Positions 7,317 to 14,468 of a stretch of 21,334 nucleotides of DNA are shown here, piece after piece. The DNA lies in the NCBI GenBank assembly GCA_029260675.1, contig JAJDCV010000239.1, positions 1-21,334 of the forward strand. Direction: 5' to 3'. This stretch comes from Phycisphaeraceae bacterium. GTDB lineage: Bacteria; Planctomycetota; Phycisphaerae; Phycisphaerales; Phycisphaeraceae. The position numbers and the translations under genes were made by a program. The notes below the pieces were generated by a model. That model did no database searches, had not been told where the DNA came from, and was given only the letters and a program-made list of their open reading frames with translations. The stretch's first letter is position 1, and each line of letters begins with the position of its first letter.

Positions 7317-7392
7317 GGCCGAGCCGGCTAAACGGGGGCGATTCATGCTCATTTATCCGCTTTTTTTTAAGGGCCGCGTCTGACTTCGGCCC
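7317..7392 (+). promoter_or_regulatory. Leader motif copy A (GAGCCGGC TAAACGG plus hairpin)
   Basis: GGCCGAGCCGGC (7317-7328) runs straight into TAAACGG (7329-7335). T8 follows at 7361-7368, then GGGCCG (7371-7376) pairing with CGGCCC (7387-7392). Copy B at 17935-17958 shares GG-C/T-CGAGCCGGC and TAAACGG. Copy C at 2413-2470 shares GAGCCG, TAAACGG and the GGGCCG/CGGCCC stem. Regulatory role inferred only from recurrence and position. Confidence 0.4.
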
Positions 7393-7630
7393 GCAAGCGG
7401 TTTGCCGGTCGGCTGACGGTGCGTCTCTTGGAAGGTGTCCTGATCAGGGCTGGATAGGGCCCCGCCACCGATCCGCCTGTGGCTGCTATTATATGGCCCG
7501 ATTGCGGCTTTGCGGCCGCCCTCCATGCCGTGAGAGTGACGTTAATCTTCCGCTGGCACCGCCCGATATACCCTTTATCCAACATGGTTTGCCGAAGGAT
7601 CGGCCAGAAGAAGCAAATGGACCCAGATTC

Positions 7631-8845
7631 ATGATCCCAAGCCCCAATACACGCGTCTGTGTCGTCGGTCTCGGTTATATCGGACTGCCGACGGCGGCGG
7701 TGCTTGCGTCGCGAGGTTACACCGTGCACGGTGTCGAGGTCAACCCCCAGGCGGTCAAAATCATCAACTCCGGCAAGGCCCACGTCATCGAGCCGGACCT
7801 GGACATCCTGGTCAAGGCCGCGGTGCAGACCGGCAAGCTCAAGGCATTCGACAAGCCCGCCGAGGCCGACGTCTTCATGCTCTGTGTGCCCACGCCCGTG
7901 GACGAGCATAACGGCCCGGACCTCAGCTACGTCCGTTCGGCGACCGAGACGATCTGCGAACACCTCAAGCCCGGCAACCTGGTGATCCTGGAATCCACCA
8001 GCCCGCCGGGGACCACGGAGCTGATCGCCAGCATCGTTCAGGAGAAGACGGGGCTGACCCCCGACGAGGTGTATTTCGCCCACGCCCCCGAGCGCGTGCT
8101 GCCCGGCAGGATCCTGCGCGAGGTCGTTGAGAACGACCGTGTCATCGGCGGGATCAACGATGTGGCGACCCAGGCTGCCGGGGAGTTCTACAAGACTTTC
8201 GTGACCGGCGAGTTGCTGCTGTGCCGATCGCGCCTCGCCGAGACGACCAAGCTGGTCGAGAACGCGTCGCGCGACGTGCAGATCGCGCTGGCCAACGAGC
8301 TGTCGCTGCTGTGTGACGAATTAGACCTGGACGTGCGGGAACTGATCGACTTAGCCAACCGCCACCCGCGCGTGAACATCCTCCAGCCCGGCTGCGGGGT
8401 CGGCGGGCACTGCATCGCGGTCGACCCGTGGTTCCTCATTCACCAGTCGCCCAAGACCACCAGGCTCATCCGCACGGCCCGGGAAGTCAACAACTTCAAG
8501 CCCCGCTACGTGGTGCAGAAGGTGATCGCCAAGGCCGACCGGTTTAAGAATCCTAAGATCGCGTGCCTGGGGCTGGCCTACAAGCCCGACATCGACGACC
8601 TGCGCGAGTCCCCGGCGTTGGGCATCGTGCGCGAGTTGCAAGAGAAAAAAGTCGGCGAGTTGCTGGTGGTCGAGCCGAACATCCACCAGCTCGATGGCAT
8701 GACGCTCGTGCCGTTGGATCAGGCGTTGCACGAGGCGGACATCATCGTGTTCCTCGTGCCTCACACGCCGTTCAAGAAGATCCACCCCAAACAACTGGCT
8801 GAGAAAATCACGATCGACACCTGCGGCGTGCTACACGGGCGCTAG
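7631..8845 (+). CDS. wecC: UDP-N-acetyl-D-mannosamine dehydrogenase
   Basis: This 404-residue protein oxidises UDP-ManNAc to UDP-ManNAcA with two NAD+. It has the NAD-binding VVGLGYIGLP (11-20) and the middle-domain signature ESTSPPGTTE (121-130). The active-site lysine region is ETTKLVENASRD (204-215). The catalytic cysteine is C261 in GCGVGGHCIAVDPW (254-267), and the C-terminal UDP-binding domain starts GLAYKPDIDDLRESP (314-328). The spacing fits the WecC branch more than UDP-glucose dehydrogenase, and the neighbour wecB supports this. The frame is open back to 7208, but ATG 7631 starts just before the Rossmann strand and gives the family length. It is first in the operon wecC-wecB-GT4. 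Confidence 0.93.
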   Translation: MIPSPNTRVCVVGLGYIGLPTAAVLASRGYTVHGVEVNPQAVKIINSGKAHVIEPDLDILVKAAVQTGKLKAFDKPAEADVFMLCVPTPVDEHNGPDLSYVRSATETICEHLKPGNLVILESTSPPGTTELIASIVQEKTGLTPDEVYFAHAPERVLPGRILREVVENDRVIGGINDVATQAAGEFYKTFVTGELLLCRSRLAETTKLVENASRDVQIALANELSLLCDELDLDVRELIDLANRHPRVNILQPGCGVGGHCIAVDPWFLIHQSPKTTRLIRTAREVNNFKPRYVVQKVIAKADRFKNPKIACLGLAYKPDIDDLRESPALGIVRELQEKKVGELLVVEPNIHQLDGMTLVPLDQALHEADIIVFLVPHTPFKKIHPKQLAEKITIDTCGVLHGR

Positions 8846-8859
8846 GTCTACGATCACAG

Positions 8860-8936
8860 CCCGGCCTGTGCCGGGATCACATGGAACAAGAAACCCGGCG
8901 ATGTCGGGATGAAACGGGCGGGTGGCAACAGCCCGT
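8860..8936 (+). repeat. Three consecutive hairpins between wecC and wecB
   Basis: CCCGGC/GCCGGG (8860-8865 with 8870-8875), CCCGGC/GTCGGG (8894-8899 with 8903-8908, one wobble) and ACGGGC/GCCCGT (8914-8919 with 8931-8936) fill most of the 110-bp gap. The first two read on the - strand as the conceptual peptide VIPAQAG, the usual look of short dispersed intergenic hairpin repeats. They may stabilise the wecC message or lower read-through into wecB. Confidence 0.5.
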
Positions 8937-8955
8937 CCCGGTATGAGGAGTCGTC

Positions 8956-10098
8956 ATGCACAAGGTTGCGGTATTCATGGGCACCCGGCCCGAGGCCATC
9001 AAGATGGCGCCGGTCATCAAGGCCCTCGAGGCGGAACCGGGGCTTGAGCCCATCGTCATCTCCACCGGGCAGCACAAGGAGATGCTCCAGCAGGTGGTCG
9101 ACCTGTTCGACCTGAAGGTCGACCACGATCTGGAGGTGATGCAGCCCAACCAGACGCTCGCATCATTGACCGCCCGGCTGATGACCCGCATCGACGCGAT
9201 CTTCGACAAGATCCAGCCCGACTTCGCGCTGGTCCAGGGGGATACCACCACCGTCCTGGTCGCGTCTCTGGCGTGCTTCTACCGGCGGATCCCGATCGGC
9301 CACGTCGAGGCGGGGCTGCGTACCGGCGACATCTACTCGCCGTTCCCCGAAGAGGTGAACCGCAAGCTGGCGACGCCTTTGGTGACCTTGTACTTCCCCC
9401 CGACCGCGTTCGGCGAGAAGAACCTGCTCAAGGAAGACGTCCCCGCGGAACGGATCTTCGTCACCGGCAACACCGTGATCGATGCGCTGCACCTTGAAGT
9501 CGAGCGCCAGAAAGACCCCGCGCTGAAAAAACAGATCCACGCCGACCTCGCCACCGAGATCGGAGACGACTGGGATAAGAAGCCTTACGTCCTGGTCACC
9601 GGGCACCGACGCGAGAACTTCGGCGACGGGTTCGAGCAGATATGCTCGGCCCTGGCGACCCTCGCGGACAAGTACCCCGGGCACAACTTTATCTACCCGG
9701 TCCACCTGAACCCCAACGTGCAGACGATCGTCCACGAAAAGCTGGGGGGCAGAACCAACATCCGCCTGATCGGCCCCAAGGACTACCGCCGGTTTGTGGC
9801 GTTGATGAACGCCAGCACGATCGTGCTGACCGACTCCGGCGGGGTGCAGGAAGAGGCCCCGGGGCTGGGCAAGCCCGTGCTGGTCATGCGCGACACCACC
9901 GAACGGCCCGAGGGGGTTGACGCGGGCACAGTCCGTTTGATCGGCGCCAACCGCGACATGATCGTCAAGCACGTCAGCGAGCTCATCGATGACCCAGACG
10001 CCCACCGGCTGATGTCCGAGGCGAAGAATCCGTATGGCGACGGGCACGCCTCGCCGAGGATCTGCAAGGCGGTCCGCGAGTACCTTGATCGGGCGTAG
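8956..10098 (+). CDS. wecB: UDP-N-acetylglucosamine 2-epimerase (non-hydrolysing)
   Basis: A 380-residue GT-B fold epimerase converting UDP-GlcNAc to UDP-ManNAc, the substrate for WecC. Motifs: MGTRPEAIKMAPV (8-20), STGQHKEM (36-43), LVQGDTTT (92-99, D96), HVEAGLRTGDIYSPFPEE (116-133), VTGNTVID (169-176), VTGHRREN (214-221, H217) and LTDSGGVQEEAP (291-302). The strand after PEEVNR reads LYFPPT where many homologues have an Asp-x-x-Phe/Met-Ala-Pro-Thr. A strong ribosome site GAGGAG stands 6 bases before the ATG, one of the few clear ones in the window. It is second in the operon after wecC. Confidence 0.95.
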   Translation: MHKVAVFMGTRPEAIKMAPVIKALEAEPGLEPIVISTGQHKEMLQQVVDLFDLKVDHDLEVMQPNQTLASLTARLMTRIDAIFDKIQPDFALVQGDTTTVLVASLACFYRRIPIGHVEAGLRTGDIYSPFPEEVNRKLATPLVTLYFPPTAFGEKNLLKEDVPAERIFVTGNTVIDALHLEVERQKDPALKKQIHADLATEIGDDWDKKPYVLVTGHRRENFGDGFEQICSALATLADKYPGHNFIYPVHLNPNVQTIVHEKLGGRTNIRLIGPKDYRRFVALMNASTIVLTDSGGVQEEAPGLGKPVLVMRDTTERPEGVDAGTVRLIGANRDMIVKHVSELIDDPDAHRLMSEAKNPYGDGHASPRICKAVREYLDRA

Positions 10099-10139
10099 GC
10101 CCGGCGTTGACATTCCCTAATTGTTTCGGACGAGATGGC

Positions 10140-11330
10140 ATGGCTAAACAGGATCGCCGACGCCGGGTCGCACTCGTGTACCGCGTCTTTTCACACTACC
10201 GCGGGCCGGTGCTGCAGAGGCTGGTGGATAGCCCGAACCACGACTACACCCTGGTCGGAGCGAGGATTGATAAACACGATCTGAGCATCAAGACGTGGGA
10301 CATGCCGGCGGACTGCCCGTTCATCGAAACCAAATGGATCCATTTCCCAGGCGGCATCGACTGGCAGCGGGGCCTGATCCGGCTGGCGTTGCGGCGCGAT
10401 TTTGACACCATCATCTTATTGGGCAACCCGCGTTGGCCTTCGACGTGGGCCGCGGCGGCCCTTGCACGCCTGGCTGGGAAACGCGTGTTTTTCTGGTCGA
10501 TCGGCTGGTACCACGTGGACACCCGGCTTAACAGCTGGTTGAAAAGGCGGTTCTTCGGGCTGGCGCACAGCCTGCTGCTCTACGGCAGCACCGCCAAAAA
10601 GATAGCCGTGGAACAGGGGTTCGATCCGGAAAAGGTCCACGTCGTCTTTAACAGCCTGGACTATGAAACTCAGAAGATCGAACGGGCCAGTGTGACGCAG
10701 GCCCAGATCGACGCGGTCCGTAATGAGCATTTCGATCACCCGGAGCGCCCCATCGTTATCTGTATCAGCCGGCTGACGCGCAAACGCCGTCTGGACTGGC
10801 TCATCGAGGCCGCGGGGAAACTCAAGGAGCAGGGGCACCCGCTGAACATCCTGCTGGTCGGCAAAGGCGATGAAAGCGTAACTCAAGAGCTTGAGAAGAT
10901 GGCCAGGGATGCCGGTGTCACCGTTTGTTTCTACGGGGCCTGTTACGACGAGCAGGTCCTGGCGACCCTGACGATGGCGGCCAACGTGACCGTGGCGCCG
11001 GGTATGGTCGGGCTCACGGCGATGCAGAGCATGGCCTTCGGCACGCCGGTGATCACACACGACGCACCGATGCTTCAATCCCCCGAATCCGAGGTGGTCA
11101 TCCCCGGGTACAACGGCGACCTCTTCAAGCACGGCGACACAGACGACCTGGCCGCGTGCATCAAGCGGTGGACCCAATCACCCGGGGTGGATGACCAGAC
11201 ACGGCGGCGGTGTCACGAGATTATTGATCGGATCTATAACCCCGAGCATCAGTGCTATGTCATCGACCGTGCGATCAGCGGCGAGCCCGCTGACGATGTG
11301 AACTTCGAGGACATGCTAAAAGCAAGGTAG
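10140..11330 (+). CDS. Glycosyltransferase family 4 (variant without E-x7-E)
   Basis: A 396-residue GT-B glycosyltransferase, the third gene of the wecC-wecB operon, 41 bases after wecB. Visible: RVALVYRVFSHYRGPVLQRL (9-28), ILLGNPRWPSTW (92-103), HVVFNSLD (167-174), ICISRLTRKRRLDWLIEA (207-224), ILLVGKGDE (237-245), and the donor-site strand VAPGMVGLTAMQSMAFGTPVITHD (285-308). In that strand the two glutamates of the common EGxxxxxxEAMA motif are replaced by G and Q. PGxVGLTxxxSxAxGTPVITHD is a recognisable variant in some polysaccharide GT4 enzymes, so it is probably active. I chose ATG 10140; a TTG at 10107 would add 11 residues without homology. Being beside wecBC, it may transfer ManNAcA (inference). 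Confidence 0.87.
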   Translation: MAKQDRRRRVALVYRVFSHYRGPVLQRLVDSPNHDYTLVGARIDKHDLSIKTWDMPADCPFIETKWIHFPGGIDWQRGLIRLALRRDFDTIILLGNPRWPSTWAAAALARLAGKRVFFWSIGWYHVDTRLNSWLKRRFFGLAHSLLLYGSTAKKIAVEQGFDPEKVHVVFNSLDYETQKIERASVTQAQIDAVRNEHFDHPERPIVICISRLTRKRRLDWLIEAAGKLKEQGHPLNILLVGKGDESVTQELEKMARDAGVTVCFYGACYDEQVLATLTMAANVTVAPGMVGLTAMQSMAFGTPVITHDAPMLQSPESEVVIPGYNGDLFKHGDTDDLAACIKRWTQSPGVDDQTRRRCHEIIDRIYNPEHQCYVIDRAISGEPADDVNFEDMLKAR

Positions 11331-11376
11331 CCGTCATACGGCTTTGTTCATTTCACGGGCGGCTGTTTACCCTCAG

Positions 11377-11395
11377 CCCCCGGCTTTGCCGGGGG
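11377..11395. terminator. GC-rich hairpin between convergent genes
   Basis: CCCCCGGC (11377-11384), loop TTT, GCCGGGGG (11388-11395) is a perfect 8-bp stem in the 107-bp gap between the wecBC operon and the polymerase gene. No T-run follows on either strand. It could end both transcripts or be a dispersed hairpin repeat like the first one at 8860-8875. Confidence 0.45.
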
Positions 11396-11437
11396 ATTGG
11401 CAGTATTGATAGGTACGAGTTTCAATCGTAATCCAGA

Positions 11438-12760
11438 TTATCCGCCGGCTTGGGGATTTTCGTGGGAGTAGGCGACCCCCCTGCCGAAGAATATCCGCGC
11501 GATCGCCGCCAGGAAAAAGCCGGCGAGGACAGCGCTAACGATCTGCATCGTGAAGACGGCGATGTCGCCCCGGGGCCAGGCCACGATCTGCCCGCTTGAC
11601 GCGGCGAGCATCCCCAGCAGGTAGGGGTTGTTTGGCTGACGCGCGAGCAGTTCATCGCAGAACCGCAGCACCGTGCCGACGATGACCGCGTAGATGACGA
11701 GTATATGCAACCCGCCCTCGTGGAACCCGTGCCCGATGATGCCGGGCCCCCAGTTCTCACCCCCGGACCACTTGCGCGTGTCGCGCGGGAGCGTGGTGCC
11801 CAGGGCCTCGGGCTTGTCTTCCCAGAACACCCGTGGGATCGGGTTGACCAGGATATAGGTGATGGTGTGGAACGGCTTGACGTCGAAGCCGTCCCACTTC
11901 TCGGTCCTGTAGACATTGATCGCCAGCATCGAGGCATCGACCGCGTCCTGCCCGAGCATCTGCGTCATCCCCGACGCATCCATCATGTGTTCGGGCAGTC
12001 GCTGCAGCATGGCCACCGCGGTCGCCAGCGAGCGGAGGTCTCGGTTGTGTCGGACCGAGCTGTAGGCGTTCAGGAGCACGACGGAGGCTAAACCCAGGAC
12101 GAAAACAACCCCCAGGGTCTTGCCGCGGTTGCTGTATCGGTATTTAAGCCAGTAGAGCGCCGTGGGGAACGTGGCGAGCACCCCCACCATCTCCCGGCGG
12201 CCCGAGCCGCTGACCATCGATACCCCGAAGCTGTAAAACGCCACCCCCGCCAGGAGGCAGATGTACAGAGGATTAAGCGGCTGGCGGATCCACAACACCA
12301 GCATGAACACGGTCCCGTAGACCGTCCCGTACTTGCCGACGTTTGCCACGATCTGCCCCAGGCCCTGGATCTGCACCGGGGCCAGCAGGCCCAGGCTCAT
12401 CAGCAGGCACAGCGGCATCAGGACAAACAGCACCGGGCTGCTCATCTTGGGCCATTTGCGCAGGCGCCGAGCCGCGAGCCGGCGCGGCCATTTGAAGTAG
12501 TTGTACGTCAGCCACAGCGTGAAATAAAACGTGATGACACCCGAGAAAAACCACAGGTAGTCGGCCCTGGAATGCTCGACCAGGCGGTTGGGCCATTTGG
12601 TGGTGCCGATGCCCGACAGACCGATGAAGCACGCCGAACCCAGCAGGAACAGGCTCCAGGTTGTCAGCAGGTCGCGTTGCCGGCGAAGATAAGGCACGGT
12701 GATCATCAGCAGCATCACCGCGATGAACGCCCAGCAGAATATATACAGTAACCAGATCAT
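11438..12760 (-). CDS. O-antigen/exopolysaccharide polymerase, Wzy-like
   Basis: A 440-residue integral membrane protein with about ten hydrophobic segments (for example 1-22, 34-50, 70-88, 108-126, 146-158, 164-182, 215-231, 351-365, 400-425). Long loops carry NPIPRVFWEDKPEALG (306-321) and NWGPGIIGHGFHEGG (336-350). This NPIPR-W-KP plus GP-GxxG-HEGG pattern is that of O-antigen polymerase type Wzy proteins, which join flipped repeat units at the outer face of the inner membrane. Wzy proteins vary greatly, so the call rests on topology, these motifs and the wecBC/Wzx neighbourhood. ATG 12760 opens straight into the first membrane segment. It is transcribed alone. Confidence 0.8.
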   Translation of the reverse strand: MIWLLYIFCWAFIAVMLLMITVPYLRRQRDLLTTWSLFLLGSACFIGLSGIGTTKWPNRLVEHSRADYLWFFSGVITFYFTLWLTYNYFKWPRRLAARRLRKWPKMSSPVLFVLMPLCLLMSLGLLAPVQIQGLGQIVANVGKYGTVYGTVFMLVLWIRQPLNPLYICLLAGVAFYSFGVSMVSGSGRREMVGVLATFPTALYWLKYRYSNRGKTLGVVFVLGLASVVLLNAYSSVRHNRDLRSLATAVAMLQRLPEHMMDASGMTQMLGQDAVDASMLAINVYRTEKWDGFDVKPFHTITYILVNPIPRVFWEDKPEALGTTLPRDTRKWSGGENWGPGIIGHGFHEGGLHILVIYAVIVGTVLRFCDELLARQPNNPYLLGMLAASSGQIVAWPRGDIAVFTMQIVSAVLAGFFLAAIARIFFGRGVAYSHENPQAGG

Positions 12761-12810
12761 CGAAGGCTTACTTTGGGGGCGTTAACACGCGAATAAAGGC
12801 CGATAGACGT

Positions 12811-12834
12811 ATAAAAAAACCGGGCGTCTGCCCG
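12811..12834 (-). terminator. Leftward intrinsic terminator in the divergent spacer
   Basis: On the - strand CGGGC, loop AGAC, GCCCG (12834-12821) is followed by G then a run of seven T. The stem is short but GC-rich. It faces transcripts arriving from the right on the - strand, whose nearest genes are the methyltransferase and Wzx-like genes beyond an oppositely oriented gene. It would keep them from reading into the polymerase gene. Confidence 0.5.
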
Positions 12835-12841
12835 CTCAGCG

Positions 12842-12847
12842 TATACT
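12842..12847 (+). promoter_or_regulatory. Candidate -10 element TATACT close to the start codon
   Basis: TATACTAG is the same octamer as at 2533-2540. A start of transcription about 7 bases downstream would fall at about 12854, on a GTG in frame with the gene, so the message may be leaderless or nearly so. No -35 match is seen. Confidence 0.35.
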
Positions 12848-12862
12848 AGCACAGTGCCGATC

Positions 12863-13813
12863 ATGAAACACTTACGCTTGACGTACCGGTCCTGGTTCGC
12901 ATTCGCCCTGGCGGGGTCGCTGCTCACCGCCTTTCAGGTACCGGCCTGCGCCGCGGAAACGGACTATTCCCAACGCATCATTAGCTTCCTCCTTATCGGC
13001 GGTTCCACCACAGAGATTGAGGATCGGTGTGTCGGGTGGAGCCTGCGGCAGCGGGGGTGGGATGGCTTCGTCCGCCTGGTTGTCAGGCCGCAGCTAAACG
13101 CCGGTGTCCGCCGTATCCAGATCCATAACCCCTTCGGGACGTTGCCGGACGAATCGATGCAGTTCGATCAGTACATCCATTCACGCTCGGCCGGGCTGGC
13201 GTTTCTGACCGAGGGGTTCGTAGACGCATGGAAGCCCGTCATCCAAGGCCGGTACACCCAGGGCGAGCCGGTCGAGGTCATCGCCTACCTGGGCAAACTC
13301 CAGGACGACCCGGACTTTCAGAAGCTACAAGACGCGGGCGATAACAAGGGTTGGTTGGCCCGGGCGGTCGTGTCTTTATCTTTGCCGCTTGAGGCCGGCA
13401 TGTCCATCGGCTTCGACGCCAGCGCATCCGCCACCGAACAAAGCCCGACACACCGCCTGACGGAATTACTCCAGTCGCTGGGCACCCGTGTCTACATCGA
13501 AGCCAGGCCCTACAAGAACACCCCGCACTGGTTCGACAACAACGTCATCATCACCGACAAGTTCTGGAAACGTTCAGACCCGCAGCGGTACCCCGGCGAT
13601 TCGGGGAAATGGGCCGCCCGCAACGATCAACTCACCGGTGAGATCGTCCGCATCGTCTTCCCCGAACACGCCGAAGACCCCGACAACTGGAAACGCGATC
13701 TGCGTCGGGTGCTGGATGATGGTCACACCGCCGCCGTCCCGGTGTACAACATGCTGGGCAACGGTAAACGCCTGGAAGACCTGCTACGCCCGGACACGCC
13801 CGATACGCCGTAG
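12863..13813 (+). CDS. Secreted protein of unknown function, possible TIM-barrel enzyme
   Basis: A 316-residue protein from ATG 12863; GTG 12854 would add three residues. It starts with a signal peptide: MKHLRLTYR, a hydrophobic core WFAFALAGSLLTAFQV, and a likely cleavage after ACA-A, so it works outside the cytoplasm. I do not recognise the family. The body alternates predicted strands and helices (ISFLLIGG, RIQIHNPFG, VEVIAYLGKL, SIGFDASAS, RVYIEARP, NNVIITDKFW, EIVRIVFPEH, AAVPVYNM), as in a beta-alpha barrel such as a glycoside hydrolase. Acidic residues in GFDAS and YIEARP would suit a sugar-cleaving enzyme, but this is a guess. Its place between polymerase and flippase genes suggests a role in processing the polysaccharide. 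Confidence 0.75.
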   Translation: MKHLRLTYRSWFAFALAGSLLTAFQVPACAAETDYSQRIISFLLIGGSTTEIEDRCVGWSLRQRGWDGFVRLVVRPQLNAGVRRIQIHNPFGTLPDESMQFDQYIHSRSAGLAFLTEGFVDAWKPVIQGRYTQGEPVEVIAYLGKLQDDPDFQKLQDAGDNKGWLARAVVSLSLPLEAGMSIGFDASASATEQSPTHRLTELLQSLGTRVYIEARPYKNTPHWFDNNVIITDKFWKRSDPQRYPGDSGKWAARNDQLTGEIVRIVFPEHAEDPDNWKRDLRRVLDDGHTAAVPVYNMLGNGKRLEDLLRPDTPDTP

Positions 13814-13835
13814 ATCGACAGGCATCAGCAGGGCG

Positions 13836-14468
13836 TCACAACGGCTTGAAGAAGAACGCGGTGTCCGACACGCCGGACGACGTCCAGATGAATCGCCACG
13901 ACGCGATCTCGTCATGCACCTTCTTCCACACCTCGCCATTGGGTCCGTCCTGGGCGCTGCGCGAGTTCGGCGCGTGTGAGCCCGAGGGGAAATAGTGATT
14001 GACGTTGTCGATGATCAACACGCCGCCTGGGCGCAGCTTGCTCAAGACCGCGGCCGCGACGTGATCGCGATAGATCCCATCGACCAGCGCGAAATCCAGG
14101 CTCCCTGACTCGAACTCATCGACGACTTTGACATAACCCGATCCGGCGGCGTCGGCATCTTCAGCGACCTTGGGGAAGTGGCGGTAGTCAACATTTTTCA
14201 CGCCGTTGTCGGCGAACATCTGGGTGACGTGCTTGTACCAGCCCTCGTGGTGCTCAATGCTCGTGAGGTTTGCGATCCGCTTGGCGAACCACATCGAGCT
14301 GCGGCCGCTGCCGAACTCCATGCCGTGATCGGTGTTTTTCAGGTACGTGTCGAGGATCGAGTTGGCCTGACGGGTCAGCCACGGGTGGTCCGGACAGGTC
14401 TTCTGGTACCACATCTCCCTGATCCGATTGACCATGTACCGGGGAGTCAAGTGCTTGAAAGACCTCAT
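13836..14468 (-). CDS. Class I SAM-dependent methyltransferase
   Basis: A 210-residue Rossmann methyltransferase. Motif I is GMEFGSGRSSMW (49-60). The acidic residue after the next strand is in SIEHHEGWY (70-78), and later motifs are DFALVDGIYRDHVAAAVLSKL (125-145) and RPGGVLIIDNVNHY (146-159). It would methylate a sugar or a small substrate of the repeat unit; the acceptor is not readable. The ATG at 14468 shares its A with the TGA of the Wzx-like gene (TGATG). AAGGAG stands 8 bases upstream, so translation is coupled to the flippase gene. GTG 14471 is an alternative start, with the same site 5 bases away. It ends 22 bases from the convergent secreted-protein gene. Confidence 0.85.
   Translation of the reverse strand: MRSFKHLTPRYMVNRIREMWYQKTCPDHPWLTRQANSILDTYLKNTDHGMEFGSGRSSMWFAKRIANLTSIEHHEGWYKHVTQMFADNGVKNVDYRHFPKVAEDADAAGSGYVKVVDEFESGSLDFALVDGIYRDHVAAAVLSKLRPGGVLIIDNVNHYFPSGSHAPNSRSAQDGPNGEVWKKVHDEIASWRFIWTSSGVSDTAFFFKPL

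Larger units (their letters stand above)
7133..7630. other. 498-bp divergent spacer before wecC
   Basis: No supported gene lies here; the frame upstream of wecC is open, but its sequence does not resemble the enzyme. The spacer holds a terminator-like hairpin (7245-7267), a 12-bp palindrome CGGCCCGGGCCG (7310-7321), leader motif copy A (7317-7335), a run of eight T (7361-7368), a GGGCCG/CGGCCC hairpin (7371-7392), and an AT-rich TATTATAT at 7487-7494 that could be a -10. The length and amount of structure suggest a regulated leader for wecC. Confidence 0.5.

Noticed and set aside
7208..7630. Frame of WecC extends 141 residues upstream
   Set aside because: The translated extension is Cys/Arg-rich with no resemblance to any dehydrogenase; the NAD-binding fold starts right after ATG 7631.
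8854..9126. Leftward open frame over the start of wecB ending VIPAQAG
   Set aside because: It is the antisense of wecB; the VIPAQAG text is a by-product of the intergenic hairpins.
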